64,000 bases of DNA from Shewanella baltica (GCF_900456975.1 NZ_UGYM01000002.1:806001-870000); one strand, 5' to 3'. Positions 8,203-19,751 are shown, counted from the stretch's first letter. Notes: a model not told the origin generated them from the letters alone. Numbers and translations are program-made.

Positions 8203-8832
8203 ATGTCAGGTATAAAACGTACGGCCAGTTCTAATCGCTGGATGCTAGAACACTTTGATGATCACTATGTCAAACTCGCCCAAAAAATGGGCTTGCGATC
8301 TCGCGCTGCGTTTAAGCTTGAGGAGATCCAGCAAAAGGATCAACTGATTCGCCCGGGCATGACTGTGGTTGATCTCGGTGCTGCTCCGGGAGGTTGGTCT
8401 CAAGTGGCAGTTAAATTAGCGGGAGATAGAGGTAAAGTCATCGCCTGTGACATTTTGCCTATGGATCCCATCGTCGGGGTAGATTTTTTGCAAGGGGATT
8501 TTCGTGAAGATAAAGTCCTTCAAGCATTACTTACTCGCGTCGGTGATGCTAAGGTTGACGTTGTGTTGTCTGATATGGCGCCCAACATGAGTGGTTCAGA
8601 TAGTGTTGATCAACCCCGTGCCATGTATTTAGTGGAGTTGGCGTTAGATATGTGCCATCAAGTATTGGCTCCTAATGGCTGTTTTGCGGTAAAAGTCTTT
8701 CAGGGGGAGGGCTTTGACGAATACATGAAAGCGGTAAAAGCAGTGTTTAAAGTCGTTAAAACACGTAAACCAGACTCTTCACGGGCGCGTTCCCGCGAAG
8801 TCTATCTTGTGGCGACTGGGTACAAGTTGTAG
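8203..8832 (+). CDS. rlmE: 23S rRNA 2'-O-methyltransferase RlmE (FtsJ/RrmJ)
   Basis: 209 residues, the standard RlmE length. It methylates U2552 in the A loop of 23S rRNA using S-adenosylmethionine, late in 50S assembly. The SAM-binding loop [15 protein letters not shown] lies near residue 58. The K-D-K-E catalytic tetrad is traceable: Lys in RAAFKLEEI, Asp in LSDMAPN, Lys in [10 protein letters not shown], Glu in SREVYLVA. It is followed after 44 bases by ftsH, as in most gammaproteobacteria, and is probably cotranscribed with it. Confidence 0.97.
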   Translation: MSGIKRTASSNRWMLEHFDDHYVKLAQKMGLRSRAAFKLEEIQQKDQLIRPGMTVVDLGAAPGGWSQVAVKLAGDRGKVIACDILPMDPIVGVDFLQGDFREDKVLQALLTRVGDAKVDVVLSDMAPNMSGSDSVDQPRAMYLVELALDMCHQVLAPNGCFAVKVFQGEGFDEYMKAVKAVFKVVKTRKPDSSRARSREVYLVATGYKL

Positions 8833-8876
8833 TAACCTAGCGTTAATAATCGCAAGACTTAATGAGGTCTAGTAAT

Positions 8877-10835
8877 TTGAGTGACATGGCAAAAAATCTA
8901 ATACTCTGGGTTGTCATCGCCGTTGTGCTGATGTCAGTGTTTCAGGGTTACTCCCCCTCTTCTTCGTCATCGCAGAAGATGGATTATTCTACCTTCTTAG
9001 ATAATGTCCGTGATGGGCAGGTCGCAACTGTTGAAGTTAAAAGCGACCAACGTACTATTGAAGGTGCTAAGCGAACGGGTGAAAAGTTCACAACTATCAT
9101 GCCGTTATATGACCAAGATTTAATTAATGATCTTGATCGTAAGGGCATCACCATGAAGGGCCAAGAAGCCGAAGAATCTGGGTTCCTAACCCAAATCTTC
9201 ATCTCTTGGTTCCCTATGTTATTGCTTATCGGGGTATGGATTTTCTTCATGCGCCAGATGCAAGGCGGCGGTGGCAAAGGCGCGATGTCCTTTGGTAAGA
9301 GCAAAGCCAAGCTGATGAGCGAAGATCAGATTAAAACGACGTTTGCCGATGTTGCTGGTTGTGACGAAGCAAAAGAAGAAGTGAAAGAGTTAGTTGATTA
9401 TCTGCGTGACCCAACTAAATTCCAAAAATTGGGCGGTCGTATTCCAACGGGCGTGCTGATGGTGGGTCCTCCTGGTACAGGTAAAACCTTGCTGGCGAAA
9501 GCCATTGCGGGTGAATCTAAAGTACCTTTCTTCACTATATCGGGTTCTGATTTCGTTGAAATGTTCGTTGGTGTTGGTGCATCCCGTGTGCGTGACATGT
9601 TCGAACAAGCGAAAAAGTCTGCACCTTGTATTATCTTTATCGATGAAATCGATGCGGTCGGTCGTCAACGCGGCGCGGGTTTAGGTGGTGGTCATGATGA
9701 ACGTGAGCAAACACTGAACCAAATGCTGGTTGAGATGGACGGCTTCGAAGGTAATGAAGGCGTTATCGTTATCGCGGCAACTAACCGTCCAGACGTACTC
9801 GATTCTGCACTGCTGCGTCCAGGTCGTTTTGACCGTCAAGTGGTCGTTGGCTTACCAGACGTGCGTGGTCGTGAGCAGATTTTGAAAGTGCATATGCGTA
9901 AAGTGCCGCTTTCTGAAGATGTGAAGGCGAGTGTCATTGCCCGTGGTACCCCAGGTTTCTCGGGTGCTGACTTAGCTAACTTAGTGAACGAAGCGGCCCT
10001 GTTTGCGGCTCGTGGAAATCGCAGAGTTGTGGGCATGGAAGAATTTGAACGTGCTAAAGATAAAATCATGATGGGTGCTGAGCGCCGTTCTATGGTGATG
10101 TCTGAAGCTGAAAAAGAAATGACGGCATACCACGAAGCTGGCCATGCGATTGTGGGTTGTTTAGTACCAGAGCACGATCCTGTGCACAAGGTCACTATCA
10201 TTCCTCGCGGCCGTGCGCTGGGTGTCACTTTCTTCTTACCCGAAGCTGACTCAGTGAGTCAGAGCCGTCGTAAGTTAGAAAGCCAAATTTCAGTCGCATA
10301 CGGTGGTCGTTTAGCAGAAGAGCTTATCTACGGTACTGAAAAAGTGTCGACTGGTGCATCACAGGACATCAAATACGCGACCTCTATTGCACGTAACATG
10401 GTGACTCAGTGGGGCTTCTCGGACAAGCTAGGTCCATTACTGTATGCCGAAGAAGACGGTGAAGTGTTCTTAGGTCGCAGTATGGGTAAAGCCAAAGCCA
10501 TGTCCGATGAAACTGCAACTATCATCGACGCTGAAGTGAAAGTCTTTATCGACAAGAACTACGCGAGAGCGAGACAGATATTGACCGATAACCTCGATAT
10601 TCTGCACTCGATGAAAGAAGCTCTAATGAAGTATGAAACCATTGATTCACTTCAAATTGACGATTTAATGAAGCGTCGCGAAGTGCGTCAACCCGCCGAT
10701 TGGCAAGTGGATGACCATGGTTCTAACGACAAAGGCAGCGGTCATGGTGAGCCAGCTGAAAAAGCTGAAGATACTGTGACTACAACGTCTGCTGAACCAG
10801 ACTTGAAAGAGCCAGATGAATCACCTGCTAAGTAA
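8877..10835 (+). CDS. ftsH: ATP-dependent membrane zinc metalloprotease FtsH
   Basis: About 652 residues. Two N-terminal helices (around residues 10-25 and 105-125) flank a periplasmic domain. The AAA module has Walker A GPPGTGKT, Walker [10 protein letters not shown] and the second-region-of-homology segment, and the protease has the zinc motif HEAGH. It degrades membrane proteins and regulators such as LpxC-type targets. TTG 8877 is preferred because TGAGGT sits nine bases upstream; ATG 8862 (longer) and ATG 8886 (the E. coli-like MAKNLIL start) are alternatives. The C-terminal tail is acidic and variable, as is usual. A terminator follows at 10851. Confidence 0.96.
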   Translation: MSDMAKNLILWVVIAVVLMSVFQGYSPSSSSSQKMDYSTFLDNVRDGQVATVEVKSDQRTIEGAKRTGEKFTTIMPLYDQDLINDLDRKGITMKGQEAEESGFLTQIFISWFPMLLLIGVWIFFMRQMQGGGGKGAMSFGKSKAKLMSEDQIKTTFADVAGCDEAKEEVKELVDYLRDPTKFQKLGGRIPTGVLMVGPPGTGKTLLAKAIAGESKVPFFTISGSDFVEMFVGVGASRVRDMFEQAKKSAPCIIFIDEIDAVGRQRGAGLGGGHDEREQTLNQMLVEMDGFEGNEGVIVIAATNRPDVLDSALLRPGRFDRQVVVGLPDVRGREQILKVHMRKVPLSEDVKASVIARGTPGFSGADLANLVNEAALFAARGNRRVVGMEEFERAKDKIMMGAERRSMVMSEAEKEMTAYHEAGHAIVGCLVPEHDPVHKVTIIPRGRALGVTFFLPEADSVSQSRRKLESQISVAYGGRLAEELIYGTEKVSTGASQDIKYATSIARNMVTQWGFSDKLGPLLYAEEDGEVFLGRSMGKAKAMSDETATIIDAEVKVFIDKNYARARQILTDNLDILHSMKEALMKYETIDSLQIDDLMKRREVRQPADWQVDDHGSNDKGSGHGEPAEKAEDTVTTTSAEPDLKEPDESPAK

Positions 10836-10850
10836 TTTGTTGTGAAATAA

Positions 10851-10877
10851 AAGAAAACCCCGTAAAGGGGTTTTCTT
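10851..10877 (+). terminator. Terminator of rlmE-ftsH
   Basis: AAGAAAACCCC (10851-10861) pairs with GGGGTTTTCTT (10867-10877) around a GTAAA loop. Confidence 0.9.
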
Positions 10878-11045
10878 GTTTTATCTTGTTAGCAATTTGA
10901 CTGCGCTGTCATTTATCCACTTTGCCATTACTGATATTTCGCCTCTGACATCAGTCGCCTCAGATAGAAAGTGAAGGCTAAAACTAATGACGCAAGTTAT
11001 GCCTATAGGTAAAATCGTAAGTGTTCGTATTACTGGAGTAAATGC

Positions 11046-11879
11046 GTGTTTGAACTGATTGCTGGCACTAAACGCCTCGCGTTATCTTCGCCCATAGTGA
11101 TGGGCATTCTGAATGTCACTCCCGATTCCTTTTCCGACGGTGGTCAATATTCTTCCTATGAACTTGCCTGTCAGCATGCCGATGACATGGTAGCTCAAGG
11201 CGCGGGAATGATTGATATTGGTGGAGAGTCGACAAGGCCCGGCGCCGCCGAGGTGAGCCTAGCCGATGAACTTGCGCGGGTGATCCCGTTAGTAAAATAT
11301 GTGGCGACGCACCATGATGTGTGGATTTCGGTTGATACCAGTAAAGCTGAAGTGATGCGTCAAGCTGTCGCAGCGGGTGCACACCTGATTAATGATGTGC
11401 GTGCTTTGATGGAACCCGGTGCGCTCGAAGCTGCCGCAGAGTTGCACGTCCCGATATGTTTAATGCATATGCAGGGTGAGCCGAAGAACATGCAGTCTTC
11501 GCCGACGTATTATGATGTTATTGAAGAAGTTTCTGGCTTTTTAACCGAGCGGATTGACGCTTGCTTACAAGTTGGGATCCCCCGTGAATTACTCATACTC
11601 GATCCAGGATTTGGCTTTGGTAAAAGCTTAGAACATAACTATGAATTACTGGCAAAGCTCGACGCTTTTACCAAGTTTGATTTACCCGTATTGATAGGAT
11701 TGTCTCGTAAGAGCATGATAGGGAACCTCTTAGCAAAACCGACCTCAGAACGTCTTGCTGGGAGCCTTGCTGGCGCTATGATAGCGGCCCAAAAGGGAGC
11801 TCATATCATTCGCGTACATGATGTTGCTGAAACTGTGGATATGCTCAAAGTGTTACAAGCGACACAAGCGTATTTTTAA
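11046..11879 (+). CDS. folP: Dihydropteroate synthase FolP
   Basis: 277 residues from GTG 11046 with GGAG at proper distance. It condenses 4-aminobenzoate with 6-hydroxymethyl-7,8-dihydropterin diphosphate in folate synthesis and is the sulfonamide target. TIM-barrel signatures are intact: MGILNVTPDSFSDGG near the N-terminus, GGESTRPGA loop, DVR, DPGFGFGK and the C-terminal RVHDV. It lies between ftsH and glmM as in E. coli. No substitution characteristic of Sul-type resistance proteins was noticed. Confidence 0.97.
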   Translation: MFELIAGTKRLALSSPIVMGILNVTPDSFSDGGQYSSYELACQHADDMVAQGAGMIDIGGESTRPGAAEVSLADELARVIPLVKYVATHHDVWISVDTSKAEVMRQAVAAGAHLINDVRALMEPGALEAAAELHVPICLMHMQGEPKNMQSSPTYYDVIEEVSGFLTERIDACLQVGIPRELLILDPGFGFGKSLEHNYELLAKLDAFTKFDLPVLIGLSRKSMIGNLLAKPTSERLAGSLAGAMIAAQKGAHIIRVHDVAETVDMLKVLQATQAYF

Positions 11880-11959
11880 GCATCGTTATGCTCTCGTTAA
11901 GCATTTAATTAATATTATGATCCCAAATCATTGGGACACATTTGAGTTTGTGGGGCGAT

Positions 11960-13297
11960 ATGAAAGAACGTAAATTTTTTGGAACTGACGGTATTCGGGG
12001 AAAGGTCGGTTCAGGTCAAATGACGCCTGAGCTTGCGTTAAAATTAGGTTGGGCAGCGGGTCGCGTATTATCCCGCAGCGGTACCAAAAAGGTGATCATA
12101 GGTAAAGATACCCGTATTTCGGGTTATATGTTTGAGTCGGCATTAGAAGCGGGTCTTTCTGCCGCAGGTCTTAATGTGATGTTAATGGGGCCTATGCCCA
12201 CGCCCGCAGTGGCTTATTTGACGCGTACGTTTCGCGCCGAAGCTGGGGTGGTGATCAGCGCATCACACAATCCTTATTACGATAACGGCATTAAATTTTT
12301 CTCGACCGACGGCAGTAAGTTAGACGATAACTTAGAGCTAGAAATCGAAGCTGAGCTTGAAAAGCCCCTCGTTTGCGTTGAATCGCATCTGCTTGGCAAA
12401 GTGTCGCGTATTGAAGATGCCCGTGGTCGTTATATCGAGTATTGCAAAGGTAACTTCCCTGCAGAACACACGTTAACTGGGCTAAAAATTGTGGTCGATT
12501 GTGCCCATGGCGCAACTTATCACATAGCACCAGCTGTGTTCCGTGAGTTAGGCGCCGAGGTGATTGCCATTGGTGATAAGCCTAACGGGATGAACATTAA
12601 TGATAAAGTGGGCGCAACGTCCATGGGTAAGATTTGCGAAACAGTTATTGCCGAAAGTGCCGATTTAGGTATCGCGCTCGACGGCGATGGCGACCGCATT
12701 ATGATGGTTAACAGCAAAGGCGAAGTCATCGACGGCGATCAGATTTTATATATTCTTGCCTGTGATGCGAAATCCCGCGGCGTATTGCGCGGCGGTGTGG
12801 TTGGCACCTTGATGTCGAACCTTGGGCTTGATTTAGCCTTGCAAGCATTAGATATTCCTTTTGCACGTTCAAAAGTGGGCGACCGCTATGTGATGGAATT
12901 ACTGAAAGAGCTCGATTGGCGCATTGGTGGCGAGAATTCAGGGCATATCCTTAATCTTGACCACGGCACAACCGGTGATGGTATTGTCGCGGGGATTTTA
13001 GTGTTAGCGGCCATGCGTCGCCAAAATGCTACACTAGAAGAACTGACTTCTGCGATGGAAATGTTGCCACAGGTGTTAGTCAATGTGCGCTTTGAGGGCG
13101 AGCATGACCCACTTAAGTCAGATAAAGTAAAAGCGGCGCAGGCACAGGTTGAATCTGAGCTTGGCGTACGTGGTCGAGTACTATTACGTAAGTCAGGTAC
13201 AGAACCTTTGATCCGTGTCATGGTAGAAGGTGACGATCATAGTGCAGTATTGGCGCACGCAAATTTGATTGCGGATGCCGTAAAATCGGCAAGCTAA
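11960..13297 (+). CDS. glmM: Phosphoglucosamine mutase GlmM
   Basis: 445 residues from ATG 11960, exactly the family length; an in-frame TTG at 11942 would add six residues. It converts glucosamine-6-phosphate to glucosamine-1-phosphate for UDP-GlcNAc, peptidoglycan and LPS. The active-site phosphoserine loop ISASHNP is near residue 102, the Mg2+ loop DGDGDR near residue 242, and the phosphate-binding [12 protein letters not shown] near residue 412. It follows folP by 80 bases. Confidence 0.97.
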   Translation: MKERKFFGTDGIRGKVGSGQMTPELALKLGWAAGRVLSRSGTKKVIIGKDTRISGYMFESALEAGLSAAGLNVMLMGPMPTPAVAYLTRTFRAEAGVVISASHNPYYDNGIKFFSTDGSKLDDNLELEIEAELEKPLVCVESHLLGKVSRIEDARGRYIEYCKGNFPAEHTLTGLKIVVDCAHGATYHIAPAVFRELGAEVIAIGDKPNGMNINDKVGATSMGKICETVIAESADLGIALDGDGDRIMMVNSKGEVIDGDQILYILACDAKSRGVLRGGVVGTLMSNLGLDLALQALDIPFARSKVGDRYVMELLKELDWRIGGENSGHILNLDHGTTGDGIVAGILVLAAMRRQNATLEELTSAMEMLPQVLVNVRFEGEHDPLKSDKVKAAQAQVESELGVRGRVLLRKSGTEPLIRVMVEGDDHSAVLAHANLIADAVKSAS

Positions 13298-13436
13298 TAT
13301 TTGCCTATTTTGTAATGAGTGCGGCTGATACCAATTTAAAATTAAGGTGTTAGCTGCACAAATGAACAGAAATTAGCTTTGACGTGTAAAAAATAAGCAT
13401 TCCAACCTGATATCTGAAAAAATTCGAATTTAGCTA

Positions 13437-13465
13437 TTGTAACTTAATAAGTGGTTCGCTATTAT
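13437..13465 (+). promoter_or_regulatory. Candidate sigma-70 promoter for tpiA-secG
   Basis: TTGTAA (13437-13442), 17 bp, then TATTAT (13460-13465), 26 bases before the tpiA start. The match is good for position and spacing. Confidence 0.55.
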
Positions 13466-13491
13466 TCACGCCGCTTTCAGAGGAGACAGTG

Positions 13492-14274
13492 ATGGCACTC
13501 AGACGTCCTATGGTAGCTGGCAATTGGAAGATGAACGGCAGTGCGGCATTAGCCCAAGAGTTGTTCAAAAAATTTGCCTCTAAGCTCCAAAATGATTCAG
13601 CTGAAGTGGTTTTATGCCCGCCTTCTATCTATCTAGAGAGCGTTAGGCAACTGCTAGAAGCAAACAAGGAAGCGTTAGACGGTTCACTTGTTAGGATGGG
13701 CGCACAAAACCTGAGTCAACATGACTTTGGCGCTTATACCGGAGAAGTTTCAGGTCAGATGCTCAAAGATTCAGGATGTCGATATGTGATTATCGGGCAT
13801 TCAGAACGTCGCCGTATGTACGGAGAGACGAGTAATATCGTAGCGGAGAAATTCGCCGCTGCACAAAAGCATGGCTTAACTCCCATTTTATGTGTGGGTG
13901 AGTCAGGTCCAGCACGTGAAGCAAGACGCACCTTTGAGGTGATTGCGGAAGAGTTGGATATAGTGATCCAGAAAAATGGCACTATGGCTTTTGATAACGC
14001 CATTATCGCCTACGAGCCACTTTGGGCTGTAGGGACAGGTAAAAGCGCTACACCAGAGCAGGCACAAGAAGTTCATGCGTTTATTCGCAAACGCCTCTCT
14101 GAAGTGTCTCCGTTTATCGGAGAAAATATCAGGATTCTCTACGGTGGTAGTGTAACACCGAGTAATGCTGCAGATTTATTTGCCCAACCTGATGTTGATG
14201 GTGGACTGATTGGCGGTGCTAGCTTAAACTCTAGCGAGTTTTTAAGTCTGTGTACCATAGCGATGAGCGCATAA
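13492..14274 (+). CDS. tpiA: Triosephosphate isomerase
   Basis: 260 residues from ATG 13492 (AGGAGA six bases upstream; a GTG just before is less well placed). It interconverts dihydroxyacetone phosphate and glyceraldehyde-3-phosphate. Catalytic residues are visible: Lys in GNWKMNG, His in IIGHSERR, Glu in AYEPLWAVGTGKSA with loop 6, and the phosphate-binding YGGSV and GGAS loops. Its place between glmM and secG differs from E. coli, where tpiA is elsewhere. It also links this locus to the deo pathway product glyceraldehyde-3-phosphate. Confidence 0.97.
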   Translation: MALRRPMVAGNWKMNGSAALAQELFKKFASKLQNDSAEVVLCPPSIYLESVRQLLEANKEALDGSLVRMGAQNLSQHDFGAYTGEVSGQMLKDSGCRYVIIGHSERRRMYGETSNIVAEKFAAAQKHGLTPILCVGESGPAREARRTFEVIAEELDIVIQKNGTMAFDNAIIAYEPLWAVGTGKSATPEQAQEVHAFIRKRLSEVSPFIGENIRILYGGSVTPSNAADLFAQPDVDGGLIGGASLNSSEFLSLCTIAMSA

Positions 14275-14275
14275 T

Positions 14276-14611
14276 ATGTATGAAGTTCTAGTAGTTATTT
14301 ACTTGTTGGTTGCATTAGGTCTGATCGGCCTAGTATTAATTCAGCAAGGTAAGGGAGCTGACATGGGGGCCTCTTTTGGCGCCGGTGCATCAGGTACTCT
14401 GTTTGGTTCAAGCGGTTCAGGTAACTTCCTGACACGCACTACGGCAATTCTTGCCATTGCGTTTTTTACTTTGAGTCTGCTAATTGGCAACTTAAGTGCA
14501 AACCACGCAAAAAATGAAGATTCATGGAAAAATTTAGGTTCAGACACTGAACAGGTCACACAACCTGTTGAGCAAGGAACCCAAAAGTCAGAAACGAAAA
14601 TTCCTGACTAG
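14276..14611 (+). CDS. secG: Preprotein translocase subunit SecG
   Basis: 111 residues starting one base after the tpiA stop. Two helices (about residues 1-22 and 52-72) are joined by the conserved Gly-rich loop GADMGASFGAGASGTLFG. The C-terminal tail is polar. It is part of SecYEG. The stop is 11 bases before tRNA-Leu, so the tRNA is probably processed from the same transcript, as with secG-leuU in E. coli. Confidence 0.95.
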   Translation: MYEVLVVIYLLVALGLIGLVLIQQGKGADMGASFGAGASGTLFGSSGSGNFLTRTTAILAIAFFTLSLLIGNLSANHAKNEDSWKNLGSDTEQVTQPVEQGTQKSETKIPD

Positions 14612-14622
14612 TAAAAGGTGTC

Positions 14623-14709
14623 GCCGAGGTGGCGAAATTGGTAGACGCGCAGCCTTGAGGTGGCTGTGACCTAACGGTCGTGCGGGTTCAAGTCCCGCTC
14701 TCGGCACCA
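14623..14709 (+). tRNA. leuU: tRNA-Leu(GAG)
   Basis: An 87-nt class II tRNA with a GCCGAG/CTCGGC acceptor stem, long variable arm, TTGAGGT anticodon loop with anticodon GAG, the GTTCAAGTC T-loop, and an encoded CCA end. It lies immediately downstream of secG. Confidence 0.96.
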
Positions 14710-14791
14710 AATATAACTAAGATAGACGAGATAAGTTCTCTCTTAGTTATTGCAAGAAATGACGATAGTCAATATACTTGCACACAGTTGA

Positions 14792-14868
<77 letters not shown>

Positions 14869-14927
14869 GCTCCTAGTAACGAATAGTGTTTGAATTCGTT
14901 ATGGTTTACAGGTTCTTGAAATTAATG

Positions 14928-14950
14928 ACCTCGTGATTACGGGGTTTTTT
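14928..14950 (+). terminator. Terminator downstream of tRNA-fMet
   Basis: ACCTCGT (14928-14934) pairs with ACGGGGT (14939-14945) with one T-G wobble and a GATT loop, followed by T6. It lies inside the leader of rimP-nusA and may act as an attenuator. Confidence 0.75.
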
Positions 14951-15001
14951 GTTATCTGGGACTTTTAAATTTGTCGCATGCTTCGTATGTGGCGTTGTAC
15001 T

Positions 15002-15029
15002 AGGGCTATTAAGCCCTTTTTTGTTTTTT
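15002..15029 (+). terminator. Second terminator-like hairpin in the rimP leader
   Basis: AGGGCT (15002-15007), loop ATTA, AGCCCT (15012-15017), followed by T5 G T6. It ends 13 bases before the rimP start. Two stacked terminators before an operon encoding NusA suggest readthrough control by NusA, as known for the metY-nusA operon of E. coli. Confidence 0.7.
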
Positions 15030-15041
15030 CGGGGGTCAATC

Positions 15042-15497
15042 TTGGCAACGTTAGAATTCAGACTGGCAGAAATGCTCAAAGTACCTGTGGAAGCATTAGG
15101 CTTTCAGCTATGGGGCATTGAATATGTTCAAGCGGGTAAGCATTCCACACTGCGAGTGTTCATTGATGGTGAGAATGGTATCAATATTGAAGATTGTGCC
15201 AATGCAAGTCGCCAAGTCAGTGCTGTACTCGATGTTGAAGATCCTATTTCTACAGAATATACCCTAGAGGTTTCTTCGCCAGGCGTTGATAGACCCTTAT
15301 TTACTGCTGAGCAGTATGCGGGCTATGTGGGCGAGGATGTAAAGCTTCAATTGACTATGCCGGTTGACGGCAGTCGTAATTTAAAAGGCGCCATCACTGC
15401 GGTCGACGGGCAAATGCTCTCACTGAAAGTGAATGGTAAAGAGTTAGTTGTCGCATTGGATAATATCCGTAAAGGCAACTTAATCGCTAAGTTTTGA
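15042..15497 (+). CDS. rimP: Ribosome maturation factor RimP
   Basis: 151 residues from TTG 15042, preceded by GGGGG at six bases; the open frame extends 31 codons further left through the terminator hairpin, so it is not coding. It assists 30S assembly. The N-terminal alpha/beta domain contains [17 protein letters not shown], and [11 protein letters not shown] marks the family; the C-terminal domain is SH3-like. It is the first protein gene of the rimP-nusA-infB operon. Confidence 0.95.
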   Translation: MATLEFRLAEMLKVPVEALGFQLWGIEYVQAGKHSTLRVFIDGENGINIEDCANASRQVSAVLDVEDPISTEYTLEVSSPGVDRPLFTAEQYAGYVGEDVKLQLTMPVDGSRNLKGAITAVDGQMLSLKVNGKELVVALDNIRKGNLIAKF

Positions 15498-15526
15498 TGG
15501 TTTCAAGGTGAACGAGGCAAGACGAG

Positions 15527-17026
15527 ATGAATAAAGAGATTCTGCTAGTCGCTGAGGCGGTTTCAAATGAAAAGGCCGTTCCACGCGAGAAAATTTTTGA
15601 AGCGCTAGAGATTGCTCTGGCCACAGCAACCAAGAAAAAATACGAAGGTGATATTGACGTTCGTGTTGCTATCGACCGTAAAACCGGTGGTTATGATACT
15701 TTCCGTCGTTGGATGGTGGTTGATGATCACGGTGAAGCGTTAGAAAATCCTTACCGCGAAATCACGTTAGAAGCGGCACGATACGAAAATCCAGACATCC
15801 AACCTGGCGAGTTTATCGAAGACGATATCGAGTCAGTGGTGTTTGACCGTATTACCACTCAAACTGCTAAGCAAGTGATCGTACAGAAAGTACGTGAAGC
15901 TGAACGTGCTCAAGTGGTTGAACAGTTCCAAGATCAAGAAGGTGAGTTAATCACTGGTATAGTCAAAAAAGCAACTCGCGAAAGCGTAGTGGTTGACTTA
16001 GGTAATAACGCTGACGGCGTGTTGTTCCGTGAAGATTTAATTTCACGTGAATCTTTCCGTCCAGGAGACCGCGTACGTGCATTATTGTACTCAGTACGTC
16101 CAGAAGCTCGCGGCGCGCAGTTATTCTTAAGCCGTACTAAACCTGAAATGCTGATCGAGCTTTTCCGTGTTGAAGTACCTGAAATTGCTGACGAACTGAT
16201 TGAAATCATGGGCGCAGCTCGTGATCCAGGCGCGCGCGCTAAAATCGCCGTTAAGTCGAATGACCGTCGTATCGATCCAATCGGTGCGTGTGTGGGTATG
16301 CGTGGTGCACGTGTACAAGCCGTGTCGAATGAACTGGGTGGCGAACGTGTTGATATCGTGTTGTGGGATGATAATCCAGCACAATACGTGATCAATGCCA
16401 TGGCGCCAGCCGATGTTGCCTCTATCATAGTTGACGAAGATAACCATTCTATGGATATCGCCGTTGAAGCCGATAGTTTGGCACAAGCCATTGGACGTAA
16501 TGGCCAGAACGTACGTTTAGCGACACAACTGACAGGTTGGGTTCTGAACGTTATGACAGTGGAAGATATGAATAAGAAACACCAGGCAGAAAGTGCCAAG
16601 GTGGTTGAATTATTCGTTAACTCACTGGATGTCGATGAAGATTTTGCACAAGTACTGGCGGACGAGGGCTTTACGTCGCTCGAAGAAGTTGCCTATGTAC
16701 CTGTGTCTGAACTATTGGCGATTGACGGTTTTGACGAAGATCTCGTTGAAGCCTTACGTGAACGTGCAAAAGCGGCGATCTCAACTCGAGCTCTCGCTAC
16801 TGAAGAAGCACTGGATGGTGTGGAGCCAAGTGAAGAGTTACTAGCACTTGAAGGTGTTGACAGACACTTAGCCTATGTTTTCGCTAGCAAAGGTATTGTG
16901 ACTCTAGAAGACTTGGCTGAACAAGGCATTGATGATTTGATCGAAATTGAAGAATTGACAGAAGAAAAAGCAGGTGAGCTCATCATGGCAGCCCGCAATA
17001 TCTGTTGGTTTGGCGAAGAAGCATAA
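15527..17026 (+). CDS. nusA: Transcription termination/antitermination factor NusA
   Basis: 499 residues (E. coli 495). N-terminal RNA-polymerase-binding domain, S1 domain around residues 135-200, KH1 with [11 protein letters not shown] near residue 255, KH2 with [12 protein letters not shown] near residue 320, and two C-terminal acidic helix-hairpin repeats (about 365-425 and 440-495). It modulates pausing, termination and lambda-type antitermination. It lies 29 bases after rimP. Confidence 0.97.
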   Translation: MNKEILLVAEAVSNEKAVPREKIFEALEIALATATKKKYEGDIDVRVAIDRKTGGYDTFRRWMVVDDHGEALENPYREITLEAARYENPDIQPGEFIEDDIESVVFDRITTQTAKQVIVQKVREAERAQVVEQFQDQEGELITGIVKKATRESVVVDLGNNADGVLFREDLISRESFRPGDRVRALLYSVRPEARGAQLFLSRTKPEMLIELFRVEVPEIADELIEIMGAARDPGARAKIAVKSNDRRIDPIGACVGMRGARVQAVSNELGGERVDIVLWDDNPAQYVINAMAPADVASIIVDEDNHSMDIAVEADSLAQAIGRNGQNVRLATQLTGWVLNVMTVEDMNKKHQAESAKVVELFVNSLDVDEDFAQVLADEGFTSLEEVAYVPVSELLAIDGFDEDLVEALRERAKAAISTRALATEEALDGVEPSEELLALEGVDRHLAYVFASKGIVTLEDLAEQGIDDLIEIEELTEEKAGELIMAARNICWFGEEA

Positions 17027-17051
17027 GTCGATCAACAGGGGGATTTAACTG

Positions 17052-19694
17052 ATGGCAGATACTACCGTAGAGAAATTGGCCACGGAAGTGGGTAAAAGTG
17101 TTGAACGTCTGATTGAGCAATTCTCTCAGGCTGGAATTAAGAAAGGCCAAGCTGATAACGTGACTGAAGCTGAAAAGCAGCAGTTACTGGATTATCTGAA
17201 AAAGCAGCACGGTGGCGAAAATGCGCCAACGAAAATGACGCTGCAGCGTAAAACCGTATCGACCCTGAGTGTGGCCGGTAATGGTGGTCAATCTAAAGAT
17301 GTTAAAGTTGAAGTTCGTAAAACACGAACTTTCGTCAAGCGTGATGCTAATGAGGCTACTCTGAAGGCTGAAGAAGAAGCGAAAGTCGAAGCAGAAGCTT
17401 TGGCAAAAGCAAAGGCCGAAGCAGAAGCTGCTGCGGCAGTAAAAGCGAAAGCTGAAGCAGATGCGAAAGCAAAAGCGGATGCAGAAGCCAAGGCGAAAGC
17501 CAAAGCAGCAGCCGAAGTAAAAGTGGTTAAAGATATGTCACCTGAAGCAGAAGCGGCTCGTCTAGAAGCTGAACGTTTAAAAGCAGCACAAGAAGCGGCG
17601 ACAAAACGTAAGCAAGACGAAGAAGCGGCTAAAGCGGCAGAAACTGCTCGTCTATTGGCTGAAGAACATTCTAAGCGTTGGGCCGAAGAAGAGCGCCAAC
17701 GTCTAGAAGCCGAGAAAAACGGTGATCACCACATCACGACTTCTAAAGTGGCACGTGCTGCTGAAGATACTTCTGATCTGGATGAAGAAAAACGCGGACG
17801 TCGTGCTCGTAACAAGAGCAACGCCAAAAAACGTGGCGGCAAAGATGCCCGTGACGGCCGTGAAAAACACATGCGTAACCGCAGCACAGCACCTGAGTCT
17901 ATGGCGCACGGCTTCAACAAGCCAGTTGCAGCGGTAAGCCGTGATGTGCGTATCGGTGAAACTGTTACTGTTTCTGAACTTGCGCATTTAATGGCAGTTA
18001 AAGCGACTGAAATCATCAAACAGATGATGAAAATGGGTTCTATGGTCACGATCAACCAAGTGTTGGATCAAGAGACTGCCCAAATGGTTGCCGAAGAAAT
18101 GGGCCACAAAGTTGTGCTTATCCGTGAAAACGAACTTGAGCACCAAGTGCTTAAAGATCGTGACGATGAAGATGGCATCAAGCAAGAGTCTCGTGCTCCT
18201 GTTGTGACTATCATGGGTCACGTTGACCACGGTAAGACGTCATTACTCGACTATATTCGCCGCGCTAAAGTGGCTGCTGGCGAAGCCGGTGGTATTACTC
18301 AGCATATCGGTGCATACCATGTTGAAACTGAAAACGGCATGATCACTTTCCTTGATACTCCTGGTCACGCCGCGTTTACCGCAATGCGTGCCCGTGGTGC
18401 CAAGGCAACGGATATCGTTGTGTTAGTTGTTGCTGCCGATGACGGTGTAATGCCGCAAACTATCGAAGCAATTCAACATGCTAAAGCCGGTAACGTGCCA
18501 TTAATCGTGGCTGTGAACAAGATGGATAAGCCGGAAGCGGATATCGATCGCGTTAAGAGCGAATTGTCACAACACGGTGTTATGTCTGAAGATTGGGGTG
18601 GAGACAACATGTTTGCCTTCGTTTCAGCTAAGACAGGTGAAGGCGTTGACGAACTGTTAGAAGGTATCTTACTGCAGGCTGAAGTTCTCGAACTGAAAGC
18701 GGTACGTGATGGTATGGCTGCCGGTGTGGTCATTGAATCACAATTGGACAAAGGTCGCGGCCCAGTTGCTACGATTTTGGTTCAAGAAGGTACGCTACGC
18801 CAAGGTGATATCGTTCTGTGTGGTCTTGAGTACGGTAAAATCCGTGCAATGAAAGACGAAAACGGTCGTTCAATCACTGAAGCGGGTCCATCTATTCCTG
18901 TTGAAATTCTAGGTCTGTCAGGCGTTCCGTCTGCAGGTGATGAAGCAACAGTAGTACGTGATGAGCGTAAAGCGCGTGAAGTTGCCCTGTATCGTCAAGG
19001 CAAATTCCGTGATGTGAAACTGGCACGTCAGCAAAAATCTAAGCTAGAAAACATGTTCGCGAACATGACTGAAGGCGAAGTGAAAGAACTGAACATTGTT
19101 CTTAAAGCAGACGTACAAGGTTCACTCGAAGCGATTACTGACTCGTTAACCGGTCTGTCTACCGACGAAGTGAAAGTGAACATCATCGCTCGCGGTGTGG
19201 GTGCTCTTACTGAAACGGATGCAACCTTAGCGGCAGCGTCTAACGCTATCCTGGTTGGCTTTAACGTGCGTGCCGATGCACAAGCGCGTAAGACAATCGA
19301 CAGCGAAAGTGTTGATTTACGTTACTACAGCGTTATCTATAATTTGATTGATGAAGTTCGTGCAGCGATGACAGGTATGCTGTCTCCTGAATTCAAACAA
19401 CAAATTATCGGTCTGGCTGAAGTTCGTGACGTGTTCAAATCACCTAAGCTGGGTGCAATTGCTGGCTGTATGGTTACCGAAGGTACCATCAAGCGTAGCG
19501 CACCAATTCGCGTACTACGTGATAACGTTGTTATCTACGAAGGTGAACTTGAATCGCTACGTCGCTTTAAAGACGACGTTGCTGAAGTTCGCAATGGTAT
19601 GGAATGTGGTATTGGCGTTAAGAACTACAACGATGTTCGCGTAGGCGACCAAATCGAAGTATTCGAAACCGTCGAGATTGCTCGTACTCTGTAA
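17052..19694 (+). CDS. infB: Translation initiation factor IF-2
   Basis: 880 residues (E. coli 890). The N-terminus has the IF2-N fold. A long Ala/Lys/Glu-rich helical spacer covers about residues 105-225, whose repetitive codons produce the low-complexity DNA near 17390-17660. Then a second IF2-N domain, the GTPase ([22 protein letters not shown]), domain II and the fMet-tRNA-binding C-terminal domains. It delivers initiator tRNA to the 30S subunit; the gene for that tRNA is 2.2 kb upstream in the same cluster. Confidence 0.97.
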   Translation: MADTTVEKLATEVGKSVERLIEQFSQAGIKKGQADNVTEAEKQQLLDYLKKQHGGENAPTKMTLQRKTVSTLSVAGNGGQSKDVKVEVRKTRTFVKRDANEATLKAEEEAKVEAEALAKAKAEAEAAAAVKAKAEADAKAKADAEAKAKAKAAAEVKVVKDMSPEAEAARLEAERLKAAQEAATKRKQDEEAAKAAETARLLAEEHSKRWAEEERQRLEAEKNGDHHITTSKVARAAEDTSDLDEEKRGRRARNKSNAKKRGGKDARDGREKHMRNRSTAPESMAHGFNKPVAAVSRDVRIGETVTVSELAHLMAVKATEIIKQMMKMGSMVTINQVLDQETAQMVAEEMGHKVVLIRENELEHQVLKDRDDEDGIKQESRAPVVTIMGHVDHGKTSLLDYIRRAKVAAGEAGGITQHIGAYHVETENGMITFLDTPGHAAFTAMRARGAKATDIVVLVVAADDGVMPQTIEAIQHAKAGNVPLIVAVNKMDKPEADIDRVKSELSQHGVMSEDWGGDNMFAFVSAKTGEGVDELLEGILLQAEVLELKAVRDGMAAGVVIESQLDKGRGPVATILVQEGTLRQGDIVLCGLEYGKIRAMKDENGRSITEAGPSIPVEILGLSGVPSAGDEATVVRDERKAREVALYRQGKFRDVKLARQQKSKLENMFANMTEGEVKELNIVLKADVQGSLEAITDSLTGLSTDEVKVNIIARGVGALTETDATLAAASNAILVGFNVRADAQARKTIDSESVDLRYYSVIYNLIDEVRAAMTGMLSPEFKQQIIGLAEVRDVFKSPKLGAIAGCMVTEGTIKRSAPIRVLRDNVVIYEGELESLRRFKDDVAEVRNGMECGIGVKNYNDVRVGDQIEVFETVEIARTL

Positions 19695-19699
19695 CGATA

Positions 19700-19725
19700 A
19701 TAAGGGCGGCTTTAGCCGCCCTTAT
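19700..19725 (+). terminator. Hairpin after infB (weak terminator or processing site)
   Basis: ATAAGGGCGGC pairs with GCCGCCCTTAT, an 11-bp stem with a TTTA loop, but only CAATTT follows, so readthrough into rbfA is expected. Confidence 0.6.
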
Positions 19726-19751
19726 CAATTTAAGCTATGGTAAGAAATATT

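Noticed and set aside
14949-15041. Longer N-terminus for RimP
   Set aside because: The extra 31 codons run through the terminator-like hairpin and its T-run; TTG 15042 has a good ribosome site and gives the family length.
17288-17660. Repetitive DNA in infB as a tandem-repeat or mobile feature
   Set aside because: It encodes the Ala/Lys/Glu-rich helical spacer of IF-2 in frame; similar low complexity is normal in this family.
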